Source of the DNA: DASUCS01 sp041166745 | GTDB lineage: Bacteria > Actinomycetota > Acidimicrobiia > Acidimicrobiales > JACDCH01 | Direction: 5' to 3' | DNA: 64,000 nucleotides | Assembly (NCBI GenBank): GCA_041166745.1 | Contig: JBEEGH010000022.1 | Coordinates: 41,872 to 105,871 of the forward strand | Shown here: piece after piece, positions 43,708 to 52,480 of the stretch | How positions within the stretch are numbered: the stretch's first letter is position 1 | Layout of the letters: each line of letters starts with the position of its first letter | Program-made: the position numbers and the translations under genes | Notes under the pieces: model-generated | What the model saw: the letters and a program-made list of their open reading frames with translations, nothing else | The model's database searches: none | Told to the model about the DNA's origin: nothing

Positions 43708-44714
43708 TTAGCTTCGTGGCGTCGAGAGTGGGCCTCGCTCAAGGACGTACGCGAGGTGGTGCGCGACGGCCTCGAGCTCGTCGGCGTTCCCCGTCCACGC
43801 GTTCCACCCGAGGTGTGTGCAACCGATGTGAAGTTCGTAGCAGTGGTGACGCAGCGCCGCGTCGACGAGGTCGCTCGGGCTGATGTCGGCGGCCGACCAT
43901 GTTCGACTCCAAAGGTCGATCGCGGCGATTCCTGGATGCCAGGGGTTCCAGAACGTGCACCATGCGACGTCGAACAGGAAGTCGCCTCGGACCGAGCACT
44001 TCCACGAGAACACTGCCGACACGGCGCCGAGATCGTCGCCGAGCATCACGTTCTGGTGGAGGAGGTCGCCGTGCACGAGGTCGCGGCGCTCCGGACAGGC
44101 CTCCATCAGTTGCCCCGCCCGGGCCGTGCACGCTTCGAAGAGGGCGTCAATCTCGGGCCTGTCGGCGAGCTTGCGCCGCCACCCGCTGACGGTGCGCGTC
44201 GGGTCGTCGATGAGGCCGTCGCGGAGCAGCGATGCCATGTCGACGATCTGGGATCGGCGCCCGGTGGATACCAGGCGCTGGGCGCGTCAGGACTTGATCC
44301 GGCGGCGCGCAATGCCGCAAGAAGCCGATCGACGGGGGTCGCGGCTGTGATGGCGTCGCCGACGTCAATGTCCTCCAGGAAACGGCCGTGGTGGCGGACC
44401 GAGATGGCGAAGACTCCGTCGAACGCGTCGCCGACCGCGACCACGTCCGGAACTGGCAGGTACGGACCATTGAAAGTCATCGCGGCACGCTCCATCTCGA
44501 AGCCCGGGCGTAGCGGCCCGAAGCGGGCCACGAGCTCCCGGCCCGCGACCGAGTAGCCGTACGCCGCGGACCAGAACCCGCCGCGAAGCAACTCCAATTC
44601 GCGCACCGGCTCTCCGTGATACGTCGCCAAGAACGCGGCAGCGTCAACTTCCGACACGCGAGCGGGAGCCACAACAACATCCTGGCCCCGATGACCCTCG
44701 AAGTACCGCCCCAT
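43708..44714 (-). pseudogene. Aminoglycoside phosphotransferase-like kinase, frameshifted
   Basis: From ATG 44714 the N-lobe reads ELELLRGGFWSAAYGYSVAG, RELVARFGPLRPGFEMERAA and PVPDVVAVGDAFDGVFAISV. After about 44255 the other frame carries on with MASLLRDGLIDDPTRTV, the catalytic Brenner motif LVHGDLLHQNVMLGDDLGAV and the C-terminal helices. The metal-binding Asp of FSWKCS is replaced (normally IDWE). All APH/fructosamine-kinase-type parts are in order with one frameshift. Probably inactive if the frameshift is real. Confidence 0.75.
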
Positions 44715-45431
44715 ACCGCCGGGACGGGGCCCGCGCCACCTCGCGCGATCTATCGCGGCTAGGACTCGACGGCGTCTCCAAAGGCATCGCAGTCGGGGTT
44801 CACGCACACGAAGGCACAGTCGATGACGTTCGAGGTCTCTGCGAGGAGAGCCGTGGGGGCTCTCGCAGCCGTCGCTCGACGTGTGGAGTCGAAGGGAAGG
44901 AACGTGACCCCGGTTCGGGCTCGTCTACCGGGGAATGCCCTAGACGACGGGCTGTTGCTTGCCGGACGCGTGCACACGCATCGTCCTCACCGGCAGGCGC
45001 GCATGCTGATCGCGCCAGTTATTGATCGCGGTGGTCCTCGTCGGGTGAACGCCCCTGCAGTCTTGGCGTGACAAGTCACGTAGCCCGCAGGAAGCGACGC
45101 GTGCCCCAGCATGACGCCCCCTACGGTCCCGGCGCTCAAGATCGCTGGCGTTTCGTTCCGACTGCTTCGCGTGAGGTTCGCCAGGCGAACCCCAGATCCG
45201 ACGATGCCGTCGTGTTCGTCAGCAACCTTTCAACAACCCGTCGCGCCGGGCGTCCAAGGATGAACCTCCCGGCCAGACAGCGGCGTGGCACTTGGCGGCT
45301 CCGCTCCGGGCACCCCTAGCCACGGACGTCGTCTCGGCGCTCCTCAGGCAACCCGCCGCCTGTCGACCGTTGAGACTGCCGGCGCCTTCTCAACGGTTCA
45401 GACCGAGCCGCACAAAGCCGAACGGCTTCGT
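44715..45431. other. Intergenic, no supported gene
   Basis: Seven hundred bases with only weak frames on both strands (a minus frame ending CAFVCVNPDCDAFGDAVES is the least poor). It precedes the recombinase gene and should carry its promoter. No repeats matching the flanking inverted sites were found in it. Confidence 0.35.
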
Positions 45432-46391
45432 ATGCATACGACACACCCCCCGACTCTCTCGTACGCCCGCGATCTCTACGGAGCCTGGCTCGAGAACTCC
45501 CGAGATCTCTCTCCTCATACCGTCCGGGCCTACACGACCGACGTCTCCGCTCTCGTCGACGCGCTGGGCCCGTCCACCGCCCTCTCGACCCTCGACGCCC
45601 GCGCAGTTCGTTCCTTCCTTGAGCTGCAACGCTCGAGCGGATTGCGCTCGAGTTCCGTACGTCGACGAGCCGCGGGCATCCGAGGCTTCTGCGGCTTCCT
45701 CAAACGAGAAACACTCACCACTGACGATCCGTGGCCCGCCGAGCGCCTTGAGTTCCACCGCTCACGACATCTTCCGCGCGCAGTGCCAGCCGACGAGCTC
45801 GGCAAGCTCCTCTCGTACTTGTGGTGCCAAGTTAGTATCGGCGACGACTCCCACGACCGGCCGCCGATTACGAATCCGCACGGCGCGACGACGTTGCTGG
45901 GCTGCGGACTAATGCTCGGCACCGGGATGCGAGTAGGCGAACTCGTTTCACTTCGGACGCACGATGTCGATCTGGGTTCGCGACAGATCAGGGTGCTCGG
46001 CAAAGGGCGCCGCGAGCGAATCGTGTATCTATCGGACGACTGGCTCACGGGAATGGCGGACAGTTACCTTGCGACTCGACCACACCTTGGTGTTAGCCAT
46101 GACCAGTTCTTGTTCGGGCGATCTCTCGCGCCGCTAACTGCGTCGAGCATGCGCGATCGGCTCGCCCAGGCGGCACAGATCGCAGGTGTTCGCCACATCA
46201 CGCCCCACATGCTCCGACATAGCGCCGCCACGCAGCTTGTGGAGTCGGGCGTGAATATCCGCTTGATACAGCGACTACTCGGCCACGCGAGTCTGACGAC
46301 CACGGAGATTTACACCCACGTAACAGACGAAGCACTCCGGCAGGCCGTGGCAAGTGCCGGCGTGGTCAGCCGGTGTCTCGAACGACGATAA
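45432..46391 (+). CDS. Tyrosine recombinase (XerC/D-like), candidate DNA invertase
   Basis: 319 residues from ATG 45432. The N-terminal SAM-like DNA-binding domain reads YGAWLENSRDLSPHTVRAYT. The catalytic domain is complete: Arg in GTGMRVGELVSLRTHDVDLG, the Lys beta-hairpin LGKGRRERIVYL, HMLRHSAATQLVESGVNIRL (HxxR), and LLGHASLTTTEIYTHV with the His and the Tyr nucleophile. It lacks an arm-binding domain, so it resembles Xer enzymes or simple invertases rather than phage integrases. Its stop codon lies inside the left inverted repeat of the 46387-50012 segment, and the next gene starts 17 nt later. This position makes it the obvious enzyme for recombination at those repeats. Confidence 0.92.
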   Translation: MHTTHPPTLSYARDLYGAWLENSRDLSPHTVRAYTTDVSALVDALGPSTALSTLDARAVRSFLELQRSSGLRSSSVRRRAAGIRGFCGFLKRETLTTDDPWPAERLEFHRSRHLPRAVPADELGKLLSYLWCQVSIGDDSHDRPPITNPHGATTLLGCGLMLGTGMRVGELVSLRTHDVDLGSRQIRVLGKGRRERIVYLSDDWLTGMADSYLATRPHLGVSHDQFLFGRSLAPLTASSMRDRLAQAAQIAGVRHITPHMLRHSAATQLVESGVNIRLIQRLLGHASLTTTEIYTHVTDEALRQAVASAGVVSRCLERR

Positions 46392-46410
46392 CTGAGGGTT
46401 ATCAACGGTG
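46387..46410 (+). repeat. Left inverted repeat (IR-L) of putative invertible segment
   Basis: The core GATAACTGAGGGTTATCA is a dyad with 6-bp arms (GATAAC / GTTATC) around a 5-bp asymmetric centre TGAGG. With the next six bases (including the GTG start at 46408) it matches the reverse complement of 49989-50012 at 23 of 24 positions. It holds the TAA stop of the recombinase gene and ends at the start codon of the ATP-grasp gene. Arm and spacer sizes suit a tyrosine-recombinase crossover site; a repressor operator is the alternative. Confidence 0.8.
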
Positions 46411-47520
46411 GCGACCTCCGAATCCGATGTCGAACGGCTCCGGAGGTTGCATGACGCGCTCGTAGCACGCGGTCGCGACTTGGCGCTGTACCTCGTGTAC
46501 GAAAGACCGAAGCAGGTCGCCTCACGGCCGGCGCTAGCCCGTGTCTATTTCGCCGAACGGTGCGTCTCAGATGACCAGCTCGCTCGGATGATCGATGCGT
46601 TCAGGTCCATCGACGCGTATGTGGAGCTGTTCGAGGGGGAGCTTCCGTTCTTGGCGGCGCTCGCCGATGGTCGGCTCGAGCAACTCGGCCGCGATCTCCA
46701 GGTGGCGTACAACGGGATCGGGTTCGGCATCACAACCGGCGGCTTCGAGCCGGGTCGGATGGCCCTCGTGCCTTCTGTGTGCGACGCGTATGGAGTCCTC
46801 GCAACCAACTCGGATGCGTATACGTGCGCCATTGCGCTGCACCGATTCCATTCGTTCGTGCTTCTGCGCGCGTTTGGGGTCGCCGCGCCCCCCGTGTGGC
46901 ACTACCGCATAGGTCCGGGATGGATGGGCGAGCGACCGCCGACCGGTACCAAGGTCATCGTCAAGTCGACCTATGAAGCCTGGTCAGTCGGGGTGAAAGA
47001 CAGTTCGGTATTCGTGGTCGACAACAGCTGCGAGCAGCGGATTGCCGCGATCGCCGAGGAGATCGGCCAACCCGTCACACTCCAGGCTTTCGTGTCGGGA
47101 GTCGAAGTCTGCCTTCCGATCCTGGCGCTACCTGAGCCCGTCCTCGCGCCTGCCGTCGAGCAGGTCCTTGTCGGAAAGGCTGGCGATCGTGACGCGATCA
47201 TGACTCTCGATGACAACCTCACTCCCGGATCGTACGTGTATCAGCCCTTCGACGGTGCGCCCGAGACGCTTCATGCGATGCGTCGAACCGCGTTGCAGGT
47301 GTTCGACATCCTCCAACAACGGGCCCTCGGCAGGATGGACTTTCGGATCGGGGCTGACGGACGACCGTGGCTCACCGATGCCGCGGTTACGCCGGGATTG
47401 AGCCGGGCGAGCTCGACCTTCGCGTCGCTCAGTCAGCTCGGCTTCGACCACGCGTCGTTCCTGCGAACCGTCGTGGCGGCGAGCGTCGCCGCCACAGGTC
47501 GGCTCACGATTGCGCGCTAG
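46408..47520 (+). CDS. D-Ala-D-Ala ligase-like ATP-grasp protein, inside inverted-repeat segment
   Basis: 370 residues. The C-terminal two thirds align with Ddl-type ATP-grasp enzymes: GTKVIVKSTYEAWSVGVKDS (lysine and glycine-rich loop), VTLQAFVSGVEVCLPILALP, and GRMDFRIGADGRPWLTDA, with AVTPGLSRASSTF following. In true ligases the last segment has an ExNxxPG metal site; here it reads TDAAVTPG, so the Asn is lost and Glu is replaced by Asp. Activity may be altered or absent. GTG 46408 has no ribosome binding site and starts 4 nt after the dyad, so it may be leaderless or coupled to the recombinase. Its stop overlaps that of the opposing gene by 4 bp. Confidence 0.8.
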   Translation: MATSESDVERLRRLHDALVARGRDLALYLVYERPKQVASRPALARVYFAERCVSDDQLARMIDAFRSIDAYVELFEGELPFLAALADGRLEQLGRDLQVAYNGIGFGITTGGFEPGRMALVPSVCDAYGVLATNSDAYTCAIALHRFHSFVLLRAFGVAAPPVWHYRIGPGWMGERPPTGTKVIVKSTYEAWSVGVKDSSVFVVDNSCEQRIAAIAEEIGQPVTLQAFVSGVEVCLPILALPEPVLAPAVEQVLVGKAGDRDAIMTLDDNLTPGSYVYQPFDGAPETLHAMRRTALQVFDILQQRALGRMDFRIGADGRPWLTDAAVTPGLSRASSTFASLSQLGFDHASFLRTVVAASVAATGRLTIAR

Positions 47521-49991
47521 TGCCACCATTCCACTTCAGGCATCCGGAAGCCTCGGCCGAGCTGGTCCCACATTGGTCCTAGTTCAGGTGATCCAGACGT
47601 GAGGCAGGTATCAAACTCTGCGGCCGACATCGGCTCGCCTCTCTCGATGACTGTCGCCAGGAGATCGTGGCGCCGGTGAAGGAATCGAACGAACGGATAG
47701 GGAACCCGGGCCAGAACGTGAGACAAGCTCGCCCACTCGTCGGTGACACCGGCTTCTCCTCGGACGAACCGGACTGCAGCAAGGTTGGCCCTGAGTAGGT
47801 ACAGCATGCTCGGCTCCGGGTTGTTTCTTGACTCCAGGCGCATCAGCAGCTTGCTATAGATCGCGGCCGCGTCGCTCTCGTCGCCGGCGAGGCATCGGTA
47901 CACCGCGAGCGCGTTCATCGCGTAGAAGGGGTCGTTGTCGGCCCCGTCGCGGTCAACGATGATCTGTTGATGAGCGGCGGCCGCGGCGGCCTCGACCGCA
48001 CCAAGCCGGTACTCGGCCAGAAGCGCGGTGGTTCGGGCGTGATCGAGACGGGGGAAGAGGCCGGGCGAGTGATCAGCCACCAACCGTTCGAGTTCAACCG
48101 AAATGGATCGGGCCTCTTCGTAGCGTCCATTGACAACAAGCTCGGCGGCGAGATTCGTAAGGCAGCGGTAGTACTCGACTGGCCGCCGCACGACCTCGCC
48201 ATCCTCCGAAGGACGAAAGTGGGTGACTGCTTCACGAATACGTACGAGTGCGTGATCGGGTTCGTACAAGCTCGACGCGCAACGGTCGAGTACGTACATG
48301 GCGTCCTCTGCTGACTTATCGAACGGCGCACGCTTGCGGAGCGCCTCGAGCAGGCGCCTCTCGACTGCGCGACCTTCCGCTTTGTCCACGACCATGGTCA
48401 GGCCGAAGAGGAACAGCTGCAACAACCGGACCCCCAGCTCCGGCTCGTCCTCTTCGAGTCCGACCCAGTTTTCGAGCAGGGCTCGGCCACGGCCCCGATC
48501 GTCGTCGCTTCTTGTCGTCATAAGGCAGGTTGCGCGTATGTAGTCCGCCTCTGCGCCGAGCTCACGCGGCAGTGCGTGGGGAATTGACGCCAGCCGCTCA
48601 AGGCACGCGTCATAGCGGTCGTGTTGCACGTGGTCGAGGGCCGAGACGAGTTGCTCGGTCACGGCGGCGAGTCCGCCTCGCTCGATGGCGTCCCGCACGT
48701 GTTGCGGCAACGATTCGACTGCGTGACCATCTCGCCGGCGGGCAAGGGCTGCTTGGACGCCGAGCCGCGCCGCATCGCGTGTCTGCTCGGCCATCGTGGC
48801 GTTCTCGCATCGGAGCTCGTAGTCGCCGGGCCTGAGTCTTCGGAGGCAGTCGCTCAACCGCTCGTGAACGGAGGTTCGATCAAATGTTCCGTCGGCAAGG
48901 AAGTGCTGTCGGAAGAAGTCGTGGACGAACCACCCAAGGTCATCGGACAACTCGATGAGGTCCTGGTCGCGGAGGTAGCGGAGCAGTCGGCTCGTGTCGA
49001 CGAGTAGCCCGCCGCGGGCGCAGGTGACTTCGTCCCGACGAAACCGCAAGCCGAGAATGGCAGCAATCTGCAGGATCTCGACGGCATCGCCGCCCAGTGC
49101 GCCGAGCGCGCGAATGCGTTCGCCAAGTAGACGGTCAGTGAACTCAGCGACGTCAGTCGCACGATCGAAAAGCTCGGTTTCGCCGTCCGCAAGCCGTGAT
49201 GCACAACGGCGAGCGAGCGCCAGATGGCCGCCCGTGAGAGCGTGGATCGCTCGCGCCTTTGCTCTCGCGCGATCGGGTGGCGCACCTAACCCCTCGAGGA
49301 TCGCCGCGAAGTGTTCGTCCGCGACACGAGGGACAGCGATTCGGTACGTAGTCGCTGGGTCGAGCAGCGCCGAGTGTGCTGCGGGTGACGTGACGTGCTG
49401 ATAAGGCTCAACGGTCTGAGCCGCCACCACACGCAAGCCGGCGAGAAACGGGTACGAGTCCTGAAGTGACCGGCTCCTGAGCCGCTCCAAAAACTCAAGT
49501 GAGGCCGCGTCCCACCAGTGCAAGTTGTCCGCAACCAGGAGCAGTGGGCGACGCTTAGCATGGCTGTCGAGGTCGAAGAGGATCTCCTGTTCGATGTCAC
49601 CAAGAAACAGCGCCCGTGCCCGGACACGGCTTGGCCGAAGCCGGGCAATCGCACCAACAGCTCCGGAGAGAATTCCAGCTGTGCCGGCAAGAGACTCACC
49701 GGCTCGGACCGTCGTTGCAATCGGGGCCACCGCCGAACGCCAAATGCTGGATAGCGGCGCGAGGGCGAAACCGAGGGGATAGAACGCAACCTCGCTGCGT
49801 AACGCATCGCCCTCTGCCACGAGCGAGCCCCCACCCTCGCGCTCCCAGATCGCAGCAACTCCCTGGGCGAGCCACGACTTGCCGACGCCGGGCGGCCCCT
49901 CGATCACGACGATGTCGCTGGTGTGCTCTAAGGACTGGGCGATGTCGTGGACGATCCGGTCGTAGCCGAGTTCGCCCCAGACGCTGGGCAC
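47517..49991 (-). CDS. STAND-type AAA ATPase with TPR-like C-terminus, inside inverted-repeat segment
   Basis: 824 residues. Residues 1-250 form a MalT/LuxR-family-like ATPase: Walker A VVIEGPPGVGKSWLAQG, Walker B PLLLVADNLHWWDAASLEFL, and sensor-type LRVVAAQTVEPYQH. A winged-helix region follows, then helical repeats to the end (VERRLLEALRKRAPFDKSAE, YRCLTNLAAELVVNGRYEEA). The usual C-terminal LuxR HTH is missing, so it is not an ordinary transcription activator. GTG 49991 starts 4 nt inside the right inverted repeat, in exactly the context of the ATP-grasp gene. Likely a regulated switch or conflict ATPase; partner unknown. Confidence 0.82.
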   Translation of the reverse strand: MPSVWGELGYDRIVHDIAQSLEHTSDIVVIEGPPGVGKSWLAQGVAAIWEREGGGSLVAEGDALRSEVAFYPLGFALAPLSSIWRSAVAPIATTVRAGESLAGTAGILSGAVGAIARLRPSRVRARALFLGDIEQEILFDLDSHAKRRPLLLVADNLHWWDAASLEFLERLRSRSLQDSYPFLAGLRVVAAQTVEPYQHVTSPAAHSALLDPATTYRIAVPRVADEHFAAILEGLGAPPDRARAKARAIHALTGGHLALARRCASRLADGETELFDRATDVAEFTDRLLGERIRALGALGGDAVEILQIAAILGLRFRRDEVTCARGGLLVDTSRLLRYLRDQDLIELSDDLGWFVHDFFRQHFLADGTFDRTSVHERLSDCLRRLRPGDYELRCENATMAEQTRDAARLGVQAALARRRDGHAVESLPQHVRDAIERGGLAAVTEQLVSALDHVQHDRYDACLERLASIPHALPRELGAEADYIRATCLMTTRSDDDRGRGRALLENWVGLEEDEPELGVRLLQLFLFGLTMVVDKAEGRAVERRLLEALRKRAPFDKSAEDAMYVLDRCASSLYEPDHALVRIREAVTHFRPSEDGEVVRRPVEYYRCLTNLAAELVVNGRYEEARSISVELERLVADHSPGLFPRLDHARTTALLAEYRLGAVEAAAAAAHQQIIVDRDGADNDPFYAMNALAVYRCLAGDESDAAAIYSKLLMRLESRNNPEPSMLYLLRANLAAVRFVRGEAGVTDEWASLSHVLARVPYPFVRFLHRRHDLLATVIERGEPMSAAEFDTCLTSGSPELGPMWDQLGRGFRMPEVEWWH

Positions 49992-50012
49992 CGCTGATAA
50001 CCCTCAGTTATC
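49989..50012 (-). repeat. Right inverted repeat (IR-R) of putative invertible segment
   Basis: On the minus strand it reads GATAACTGAGGGTTATCA, then GCGGTG, which includes the GTG start of the STAND ATPase. Relative to the left copy, only one of 24 bases differs (A to G). Here the dyad arms extend to 7 bp (TGATAAC / GTTATCA). The orientation is inverted with respect to the left copy at a distance of 3.6 kb, so recombination between the two would invert the intervening two genes. Confidence 0.8.
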
Positions 50013-50366
50013 ACTCATGAGCGCTACGACACGGCTCAGCATCCCGTGACCTCCGTTCGGGAGTCTGGCGCAGCATACGGGACCGCCGCCCGGCGACCCA
50101 TCTCCCTCCCCATGAGCTGGTCGTTTCCGTGTGCCACTACTGGCACGTTGGAGGGCATGCAGACCGCGCTGCTCTCGGAGCGTTGGATGTCCAAGCCGTC
50201 AACCTCAGCACATGTCTGCCGTGACAACACGAGCGATATAGCCGCACCGCAGGTTGGGTGCCCGCGCTCCCGAACAGGGGCTATTGCCTCGTGGGCGCTC
50301 GCCCCCAAGGTGCAGGTACTCGGACGTCCGGTCAGTTGCCATTGGATGACAAGTACATCAACCAGA
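50013..50366. other. Intergenic region with 54-bp repeat copy 2
   Basis: No gene supported. It lies outside the right inverted repeat and holds the 54-bp element at 50093-50146, about 100 bp upstream of the STAND ATPase start. Promoter signals for that gene could be here. Confidence 0.4.
50093..50146 (-). repeat. 54-bp repeat with GTGCCA-N4-TGGCAC dyad, copy 2
   Basis: 52 of 54 positions are identical to 9454-9507, in the same orientation, ending in GTGCCACTACTGGCAC. In both places it lies within about 100 bp upstream of a minus-strand gene (HEPN-like protein at 9398, STAND ATPase at 49991). A shared operator or a recombinase landing site is possible. Confidence 0.75.
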
Positions 50367-51377
50367 TCAGAGAGCCGGTCTGCTGTGCGCTTCCGTCACG
50401 TCGACGAAGTTCCACCAGCCATCCGCCTCAAGCACTCCTTCGAGTTCTGGCGAGCGCACGTATGGCGCGCGGTCAAGGGCTTGAATCGCACCCGCGTGCG
50501 AGCCCGTCAGCTCGATCAGCCGCGCCATTGATGGGATCGCTCGCATCAGAAACTGCTGCAGCCTGATCACAACCTCGGAAGACGGCATGACGGCATCGTG
50601 CACCAGCTTTGACCGCGCCGTGTAGGAGTCCCTCAGGTACTTGGCGATTACTACTGCCTCATCACCCTTCGCAACGAGAAGGGCACCGCGTTGCGACAGC
50701 CGATAGCTCAACTCTTGTTGCAAACCTCGTCCGAGAAGTGACTCGAATGCGATCGCAGCGCTAGTCAGAGCTTTCGCCGCGTGTTGCGGACGATCGGTCA
50801 CTGACTGGTAGTAGTACTCAAGCGATAGGTTCACAGTCGCCGCAGCGTGGTGAGGCCAGTTCTTGATCAAACGACCCCAGGTTTCGAGCCGGGCCATTGG
50901 CAAGTAGCTGTACTTGCCATCACCGAATCCGCCGGACAGTGGAAGTGACATCAGTCGAACCCACGACGTTTCACCCTCAACGTCGAGTGCGATTCCTGGC
51001 CAAGTCGGACACATGCGGACGGCGAGCGACAAGAGGCCCAGATAGGACGTCACGATCGGAGTCACCTGGCTGTTGATCTTGTTGACTATGACCTGATAGT
51101 CGTTCTCGTCCGCCAATTGACTCCAGTGCGCGTATTCGACTTCAAGGCCATGTATCTCCAGCCGACAAGCGCTCCCAACTCCGTAACGTGTGCCGATCCG
51201 CATCACACGACTTGCCTCGGGCTCGTCGAGGGTCGCGAAGATCACGCCAGGCGCAAGTTCCATCCGTCCACGCCACATGTTGCCGTCGTGGTTCACGCCC
51301 GCGTTGAGGAGCGGGACGGTGATCCGGACGGCGCGCTTGGTCGCCCGTGCGTTGCCCTCTGCCACGCATGCGATCAT
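50367..51377 (-). CDS. Apea-like HEPN protein
   Basis: 336 residues from ATG 51377, preferred over the longer Arg-rich frame. The N-terminal half is beta-rich (AVRITVPLLNAGVNHDGNMW, SACRLEIHGLEVEYAHWSQL). The C-terminal helical domain reads HAAKALTSAAIAFESLLG, LSYRLSQRGALLVA and YLRDSYTARSKLVHDAV, with R-x4-H in TARSKLVHD, as in Apea-type HEPN domains of defence and abortive systems. It lies just outside the putative invertible segment, reading toward it. RNase activity is inferred, not shown. Confidence 0.7.
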   Translation of the reverse strand: MIACVAEGNARATKRAVRITVPLLNAGVNHDGNMWRGRMELAPGVIFATLDEPEASRVMRIGTRYGVGSACRLEIHGLEVEYAHWSQLADENDYQVIVNKINSQVTPIVTSYLGLLSLAVRMCPTWPGIALDVEGETSWVRLMSLPLSGGFGDGKYSYLPMARLETWGRLIKNWPHHAAATVNLSLEYYYQSVTDRPQHAAKALTSAAIAFESLLGRGLQQELSYRLSQRGALLVAKGDEAVVIAKYLRDSYTARSKLVHDAVMPSSEVVIRLQQFLMRAIPSMARLIELTGSHAGAIQALDRAPYVRSPELEGVLEADGWWNFVDVTEAHSRPAL

Positions 51378-51934
51378 TGTCCCTTCTCCGGGGCGGCGCC
51401 GTGATGACCGACTCACGGCTGGTCATGCTGTTCCGACTAGCCAACGGTGCCGTTCGCGTGAACCAGAGGTGGAGCGCACGATCTAGCCGACGATGCCATT
51501 CACCGGCGGTTGAGCGTTGGCGGCAGAACGAGCGCGCGGCGACCCGGCCAGCCCCCAAAGCAGGTCCCGCTCGGCGACTCGTTCATGTTGCACCGACCCG
51601 ACTTGACGCCCCAATACATGGTCACGCTCGGGCGACCCGCTCACCGGCGTGGGGGCCCATCGTTCCTTACAGGGTCGCCCGAATCGTCGCGATGAGCATC
51701 ACAATGCCCACAGCGGCGATCGACGCGAGCGAACCGAAACCCACGTTGCGAGCTCGGCAGTCAGCCCTTTCTACGACACCGAAACGCAGCGGTGTGGTGT
51801 AAACGTTTGCCGTGCAAATGCCGACTTCTTTGAATGGTCGGGCGTGGCTAGTCTTCCCTGGTCGCTGAATTGACCAAAGGGGTAGCCATGGCGCGCAACT
51901 CCCCTCGATCACTGATGCAACGATCGCCATCGCG
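51378..51934. other. Intergenic region with possible original start at 51888
   Basis: No gene supported on the minus strand. On plus, AAAGGGG precedes an ATG at 51888 that opens only 16 codons before a stop. The neighbouring frame continues into the membrane protein at 51935, so this may be the displaced start of that gene. Confidence 0.35.
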
Positions 51935-52480
51935 GTGATCGCGTATGCGTACGGCGCATACCTCGCGCTGAGATTCACCGCTGAGCGCAGCCGGAATGCC
52001 GTTCTGGTGCGGTGCGTAGGTCCCGACAACAACGAAGTTCCCGCTCCCGTTCCGTTCCAGCAGGTGCTGCTCGAAGGCTCGGTCCTTGTCGGCCCAGATG
52101 ATGCGGCATCAGACGCTGAAATCTCAGTAGTCCAGTCGTTTTTCGCGGCGCTTCCCGGCGCTGGAATCGCCTCCAAGCTGTCGACGCGGGTGAGCGTGGG
52201 TCCGGTCGTTTCCGCAACACTCTTGGAAGAGACAGAGGTCGACGGGTCCGGCCCGCAGGTGCAATTTCTTCGCCAGTTGGCATCCCCTCCGGAGGACAGA
52301 GGTGAGACACCTGCCGCCGTGGCCGCGGCCAATCGAGTCTTGACGCTCGTCTTGGAAAACCGGCCCTCGACCAACTCGACCCCGACGAACAAGCCGCTAT
52401 GCGCGCCCTCATCGAAGGCGCCCTCCTCCGCCACCACGCCCGCCGCCTCGCCGCCAGCCGACCGGCTCACTCGTGCCTGA
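51935..52480 (+). CDS. Membrane-anchored hypothetical protein, possibly frameshifted at both ends
   Basis: 181 residues from GTG 51935. An N-terminal hydrophobic segment (IAIAVIAYAYGAYLALRF, partly upstream of the GTG) is followed by a soluble domain (NEVPAPVPFQQVLLEGSVLV, VVQSFFAALPGAGIASKLST, PVVSATLLEETEVDGSGPQV). A better ribosome site precedes ATG 51888 in another frame. The last 45 residues are low-complexity, while a different frame there reads QAAMRALIEGALLRHHARRL. One indel at each end would restore a longer protein. Its 3' end overlaps the lipoprotein gene by 8 nt. Family unknown. Confidence 0.5.
   Translation: MIAYAYGAYLALRFTAERSRNAVLVRCVGPDNNEVPAPVPFQQVLLEGSVLVGPDDAASDAEISVVQSFFAALPGAGIASKLSTRVSVGPVVSATLLEETEVDGSGPQVQFLRQLASPPEDRGETPAAVAAANRVLTLVLENRPSTNSTPTNKPLCAPSSKAPSSATTPAASPPADRLTRA

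Noticed and set aside
46387..46404. Reading the dyad after the recombinase as a transcription terminator
   Set aside because: The stem is only 6 bp and AT-rich, there is no T-run, a gene starts 4 nt later in the same direction, and the same dyad is at the start of another gene.
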